Part shown: piece by piece, positions 59,870 through 64,000 of the stretch
How positions within the stretch are numbered: position 1 is the first letter of the stretch
Layout of the letters: every line of letters starts with the position of its first letter
From: Trichobilharzia szidati
Taxonomy: Eukaryota; Platyhelminthes; Trematoda; Strigeidida; Schistosomatidae
DNA: 64,000 bases
Assembly (NCBI GenBank): GCA_944472155.2
Contig: OX235272.1
Location: 105,592,020-105,656,019, forward strand
Reading direction: 5' to 3'
Notes under the pieces: generated by a model
Told to the model about the DNA's origin: nothing
The model's database searches: none
What the model saw: only the letters and a program-made list of their open reading frames with translations
Made by a program: the position numbers and the translations under genes

Positions 59870-60035
59870 TCACGAGTTTCACCATGGATTGATATCAGTT
59901 AGAAAATCAGGGAGTACTGGACAGCTGTTTCATTCTAGTTTAAGAATCATCGGCAGTACGCACCCATTGGGTTTCGAACCCAGTACGCTCAGCTTACGAG
60001 GCTAGCGAGCTCGTATACCATTCAGCCACTGGGAC
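59870..60035 (-). mobile_element. Hammerhead-type SINE, right arm
   Basis: Complement carries GGTTCGAAACCC, a mutated core and GAAACAGCTGTCCAGTACTC. It pairs in inverse orientation with the plus copy at 60,220-60,365. Confidence 0.66.
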
Positions 60036-60219
60036 GCGATTCAATGGCCCATGAATTCTAACTTCTACAAATTGGTGATTTAGCTGAACCACTAACCAAT
60101 GTCATCGGTGGGACACCCATCCTCACATTTGACTGGATGGACCTCACTGGTCACGACTTCTAACTAGAACTCCAGGAAACTTCGTCCTTTAGCAAGTCAC
60201 TAGCGAGTAACATTAATTT

Positions 60220-60365
60220 TCAAGATTGTGACCGGAATGTCCTGAGTTTGAACCCTGGCAGTGGGTGCGTACTGCCAATGATTCCCAAACTAGGATGAAA
60301 CAGCTGTCCAGTACTCCCAGCTGGTTTTCAATGGTTCTCTAACTGATATCAATCCGTGGTCAAAC
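60220..60365 (+). mobile_element. Hammerhead-type SINE, right arm
   Basis: Plus copy, mirror of 2,597-2,790: GAGTTTGAACCCTGGCAGTG, TACTGCCAATGATTCCC (core lost), AGGATGAAACAGCTGTCC. Confidence 0.66.
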
Positions 60366-60599
60366 TCGTGAAAACAAATCTAATCCTTATAAACCAACTC
60401 TTAGAACATTTCACTCTAACATCTGGTCGTTACTGTTGTGTGTCAGTCAACATGAGTAGTAATTACTTCACTCGAAGTGAAATGACACACGAAGCTAAAC
60501 TGTGTACCTGAATTTCAATGTACAATTGAGCAGACATACATTAAGTAGATTGTTTTGACTACTTAATTAAGTAGATTATCAGTTTTCGTTAAACCTTAT

Positions 60600-60760
60600 T
60601 TTCAATTTTCATCACGAACTGGTTCCAGTTAGACAATCATTGAAAACTGAGGAGTATTGAACAGTTGTTTCGTCCTTCTTTGGGTTTCTTCACCAGTGCG
60701 TTCACATGAACTTACCAGGGATCGAATCTAGGACCTTCAGGTTGCAAGGTGAGCTCAATA
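60600..60760 (-). mobile_element. Hammerhead-type SINE, right arm
   Basis: Mirror of 2,215-2,400: complement has CACTGGTGAAGAAACCC and AGGACGAAACAACTG. Confidence 0.65.
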
Positions 60761-60836
60761 CAAGAGTGAAGCAAATGTCCAGTACTTATTGGTTTTCTAA
60801 CTAAAGTCAGTCAGTTAATGGCCACTCTTGAAATCA

Positions 60837-61027
60837 ATCGGTGGCACAGAGGTTAGGACTCTCGCCGACCATGCACATGGTTCGGGGTTCGATCCCCTGC
60901 CGACGCACACCTGATATCTATGGTCGGCCTGCGAAATTTGGGCTACCGATATCACATGCTGAAAATTCTATATATGTACCAAAAAACACCGTGTGGGGTC
61001 AAACTGTAATGAAAAAAATCCCTTTAA
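60837..61027 (+). mobile_element. Third tRNA-derived SINE family, right arm
   Basis: Mirror of 1,972-2,153, with box A GGTGGCACAGAGGTTAGGAC and box B GGTTCGATCCC both preserved. Confidence 0.7.
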
Positions 61028-61134
61028 ACCGATAGCTGAAATATTTTTGTTTTAATAATCCGTAGAAAGCTTTGCCAATACAATAATAAGTTGGAGTATT
61101 ACAGAGCAAAGGACAAATTATTCATCCTGTGGAC

Positions 61135-61225
61135 ATATTTAAGCTTTGCTTCTTGTGATTTCTGCAGGAACTACAATCCTTCTGAGTCCTTTTTAGGTTA
61201 TCGCACCTTCCAAAAATTTGAGTTG

Positions 61226-61274
<49 letters not shown>

Positions 61275-61470
61275 TAGAGATGTTTTAAAGAAACTCTTGA
61301 TGTTCTCAGGTATTGTTGCTGGAACTCCGTGAGCTTCACTTATTGTGGGATACCTGATGATACTAACCACTAATACCCAGGCTAAAATAGGCGGAATGGA
61401 ATTCGAACCGGGGACTTATTGGCTGTGATTCGAGTACTCTAACCAATGAGCTACACCTCTGCCTTTCTGT
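61135..61470 (-). mobile_element. Second tRNA-derived SINE family, right arm
   Basis: Mirror of 1,543-1,865 with a TA repeat at 61,226-61,248 and, only on this arm, a GA repeat at 61,249-61,268. Confidence 0.6.
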
Positions 61471-61609
61471 ATTTTATGTTGCATTACCTATAATAAGGCT
61501 TGCATTATAGTGCCTATGAACAAAATCTTCATTTGCATTGAAATATTATCTATCAAGTTTTGTATATCTAAGTATTGAGTTTGTCATATTGCTGACTAGA
61601 AGTCAAGGG

Positions 61610-62600
61610 TTGACTGACTGTCTGGTTCGAAAATAGAACTTTGCACTGATGTGCAGCAGCTTGAGTCGCTACACTCCCTGCTTGTAGCACACAAAGCAAG
61701 GGAAGAAAGTAAAAAGAAATGCAAAGTAAACAGAGATATGAGGCAAAAAGAATAGTAATATCGGAGAATAATATTGTTTCATTGGGTATTATAAGTCACA
61801 AGGAGTGGATGCATCTGCGACAGCCATTGAGAACGATTTTGAGCCATATCACCGATTGTCTCCAGCCGTCATTGGTGTTTACCGTCCCGAGGACCTCAAC
61901 CAGGAAGTCTACACCTTCCTACGTGGCTGGCTGGCTTAAACTAACTGTTGTGGATTTCATTGACTGATGAAGTCATATTTTGGTTTGACCACCACTGGCT
62001 CTTTTCCAACCTGACTCTATGTCAGCAAACATTGCCCGTCGGTTGAGGAAGGTGATGGCTAGGCATACGTAACACATGTACTAACGGTCTTAGCCGATGT
62101 AGCTTCATAGCCTCGTCGATTGATTTCCCCTCCTTACCTAGCACTCGACGCCTAATCTCAATATTGTTCACCCTATTATACCACCACCTAACACGGGAGA
62201 TGGAACGCAGGCATCTATGATCAAGGGTTGCTAGCCTTTTCATATCTTCCACTTTCAATGACCAGGTCCCAGTCACAGCCATAGAGCAGGACGGGGTGGA
62301 GTGCTGAGTAGTACACACGTCATTTGGTCGATAGCCATATATCACATCTACGCCAGAGACGGCGTAAACTGGCAAATGCGAAACGAGCCTTCTGTATCCG
62401 TGCTGAGATTTCGTCAGCAATCAACCCTTTGGGGCTGGTGCAACTCCCTAAATAAGTGAAGCGGCCAACACGCTCTTCCACTTCACTCCCTATTTCTAAG
62501 CTAGGGGTCAATGTAGTCCAGTCCAGTCCAGTCCTGTAGCATCATTTTACATTTTGTGGGAGCGAATCGAATACCAAACATTCGCAGATTGCAACTCAAA
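61610..62600 (-). mobile_element. Decayed RTE 3' fragment, right-arm copy
   Basis: Mirror of 405-1,398. Two overlapping frames (62,022-62,420 and 62,320-62,511, minus strand) encode parts of the RTE C-terminal region: LEIGSEVEERVGRFTYLGS, DEISARIQKARFAFASLRRLW and LDHRCLRSISRVRWWYNRVNN. A frameshift separates them. The 3' end sits near 61,625 (GACTGACTGTCTGG). Confidence 0.8.
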
Positions 62601-63037
62601 AAGTCAAGTACACCAATCAGTGACTCATACATGCACTGGACACATTGAGAATGGCTGTTGGTTATTCCTACATGAGACCCTATTTAGGAATATATCCAAT
62701 GGTGACGCCGTTTCACCCAACACCACCACACTCTTAAACGAAAAATGATTTTGAGAAAAGACTTATTTTATGACTGTTGCATTTAAGAATACCTAAATCC
62801 CTATAGAGTAATAAAAAGTAAGAAACAATTCAGCGAGGAAAACTTGCTTTATCCTCAAAATCATATCCAGAGGGCTGTACAATCGTATTTCTATTTACCA
62901 AAAATTGTATGGTGGTCTATTAATAAGTAATGGGATGGGGGGGGGAGCGACACAACTGATATAATTACTCAGAATCGGTTTTTTAAATGAAAACTTTGTT
63001 GCTTTACTAACGTCTAGTGGACTTATGGTGTCTGTCA

Positions 63038-63190
63038 GAGACTCTCAATGTCTCCATTTCTACCTACTTTCGTTATAGATGAACTAATGCGAGTAAACTT
63101 GATTAACACTTTTCGCAATTCAGGGATTGATTTGTCTGCAAATGATATACAATGCAGTGTCTCCTAAACGTCTTGATAATAAATTTTAGC
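63038..63190 (+). mobile_element. RTE reverse-transcriptase scrap
   Basis: Broken frame encoding something like SPFLPTFVIDELMRVNLINTF and NSGIDLSAND, which aligns with SPFLFNFIIDVLMDLTLTHF and DSGIDLLPG of the RTE at 53,342-55,152. It lies just beyond the last base of the right arm that has a partner in this window. Confidence 0.65.
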
Positions 63191-63555
63191 ATGATTGGCA
63201 TATGATTATAGTCAGGTGTTGAGTGTCAGGTGATACTGCAGTATTCTTAGTGTTTCAAGATAAGGAGTAAGATGGTTACTTGTTACCTGTCAGTCATAAA
63301 TGCAGTCAGAGTGACGTCTTGATTGATGATAGGAACTAGTTGTTTTTTTTCACCGACTTTCGTATCCATGTGCTTCCCTATGAACTACTCTAGATAGCTG
63401 CTTTTAAGTTGTTGTTTTTTTCCTTCACGTTCCCCAGAGGAACATAGGGCTTCTAGCTACTGGCTTGAAGTTCCTGTAGCAGGCTTATTTTACAGGATGG
63501 AGTTGCTAGCCTCATGCCCAACCTTTCCTCTTTACCAGCTTTATTTCTGGCTTAG

Positions 63556-63812
63556 CGAGGTGAAGGAGTGCGACGGCCGGGGTTCGAACTCCGGACCATA
63601 TTTTTATTTTTTTCTATTAACTATCAATATTTTAACATTTTATATATTTATATAATTATAAACAGAGCTAAACCATTGCAATATGTAAAAGAAACACTGA
63701 AAATTCCATGCTGTAAATTGTTATTGTTGTGGAATAAAGTGATTATTATTATTATTATTATGTACATGGTCGGCAAGCATCCTAACCGCTATGCCACCGA
63801 CGCACGCTTTTA
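63556..63812 (-). mobile_element. tRNA-like SINE pieces with ATT repeat
   Basis: GGGGTTCGAACTCCGGACCA at 63,580 and ACATGGTCGGCAAGCATCC with GCCACCGACGC at 63,762-63,803 are halves of tRNA-like heads. AT-rich DNA and an ATT repeat (63,743-63,761) lie between them. Confidence 0.45.
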
Positions 63813-63955
63813 AGTTTAGGTGTCAAATATGATCTTCCGAACAGATAGCTTTCACCCTATAACTGAGTATCTTTATCGAATTTGTCTTTATGTAACAATG
63901 TAACGACAGAAGAGCCAGGCAACAGATCGCTTATTGAGAAAATCAAGAGATATTT

Positions 63956-64000
63956 ATATTATTATTATTATTATTATTATATTATTTATTTACATTATTA
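63956..64000. repeat. ATT microsatellite at window end
   Basis: ATT/TTA units from about 63,956 up to the window border. Confidence 0.8.

Larger units (their letters stand above)
37778..63036 (-). repeat. Right arm of large inverted duplication
   Basis: This is the reverse-complement partner of 1-19,203. It is about 6 kb longer, mainly because of three right-arm-only RTE insertions (50,443-51,228; 53,342-55,152; 55,983-59,203). The inner edge lies near 37,778, where the match to the left arm ends at a TATAGCTCT motif. The left arm has a short AT microsatellite at the same point (19,200-19,212). After 63,036 the sequence goes on into RTE-derived DNA whose left partner would lie before the window. 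Confidence 0.93.

Noticed and set aside
60837..60910. tRNA gene candidate with GGTTCGATCCC
   Set aside because: Same head occurs in several copies with a common non-tRNA body, so it is a SINE.
1..64000. W- or Z-chromosome origin
   Set aside because: Palindromes are common on sex chromosomes, but nothing in the sequence proves linkage.
1..64000. CRISPR array or bacterial operons
   Set aside because: Introns, SINEs and non-LTR elements show a eukaryotic (fluke) genome. No spaced direct repeats were seen.

Overview
The window looks like genomic DNA of a blood fluke (Schistosoma or a close relative). Three things point that way: AT-rich sequence packed with RTE and CR1 retrotransposons and Penelope-like elements, tRNA-derived SINEs with hammerhead-ribozyme-like tails, and protein-coding exons separated by tiny 33-56 bp introns, as is typical of the 5' parts of flatworm genes. 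The species cannot be fixed from sequence alone.

The dominating structure is a large imperfect palindrome. Positions 1 to about 19,203 reappear, reverse-complemented, at about 37,778-63,036. The two arms flank an 18.6 kb unique loop. The left arm is cut by the window start, so the palindrome may be longer. Arms differ by a few per cent by eye and by insertions. Three RTE insertions (50,443-51,228; 53,342-55,152; 55,983-59,203) occur only in the right arm. Each is flanked by a target-site duplication, and the first two have exact single-copy empty sites in the left arm.

Each arm carries one complete three-exon gene for a 7SK snRNA methylphosphate capping enzyme (MePCE/Bin3 family): left 8,331-10,030 (-) and right 46,923-48,622 (+). 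Their 5' ends face each other across the loop. Both reading frames are intact. Differences are almost all synonymous in the methyltransferase domain, while replacements cluster in the N-terminal linker.

The loop (19.2-37.8 kb) holds a CR1-type element (about 19,960-22,930, -) interrupted by one in-frame TAA and by a 495-base N gap. It also holds RTE and Penelope fragments and an old decayed RTE copy (34.66-36.69 kb). It contains exons that look like parts of one membrane-protein gene resembling KIAA2013/DUF2152, but on opposite strands: N-terminal exons at 29,428-29,885 (-) and middle exons at about 19,591-19,883 (+). A 161-base perfect-looking hairpin at 32,855-33,015 carries a hammerhead-like core at its tip.

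Most of the rest is repeat-derived or unrecognised intergenic DNA. No rRNA, functional tRNA gene or CRISPR was seen. Main caution: a palindrome with a gap in its loop can be real (segmental or sex-chromosome palindrome) or an assembly join of two haplotypes. Long reads across both arm-loop junctions decide this.
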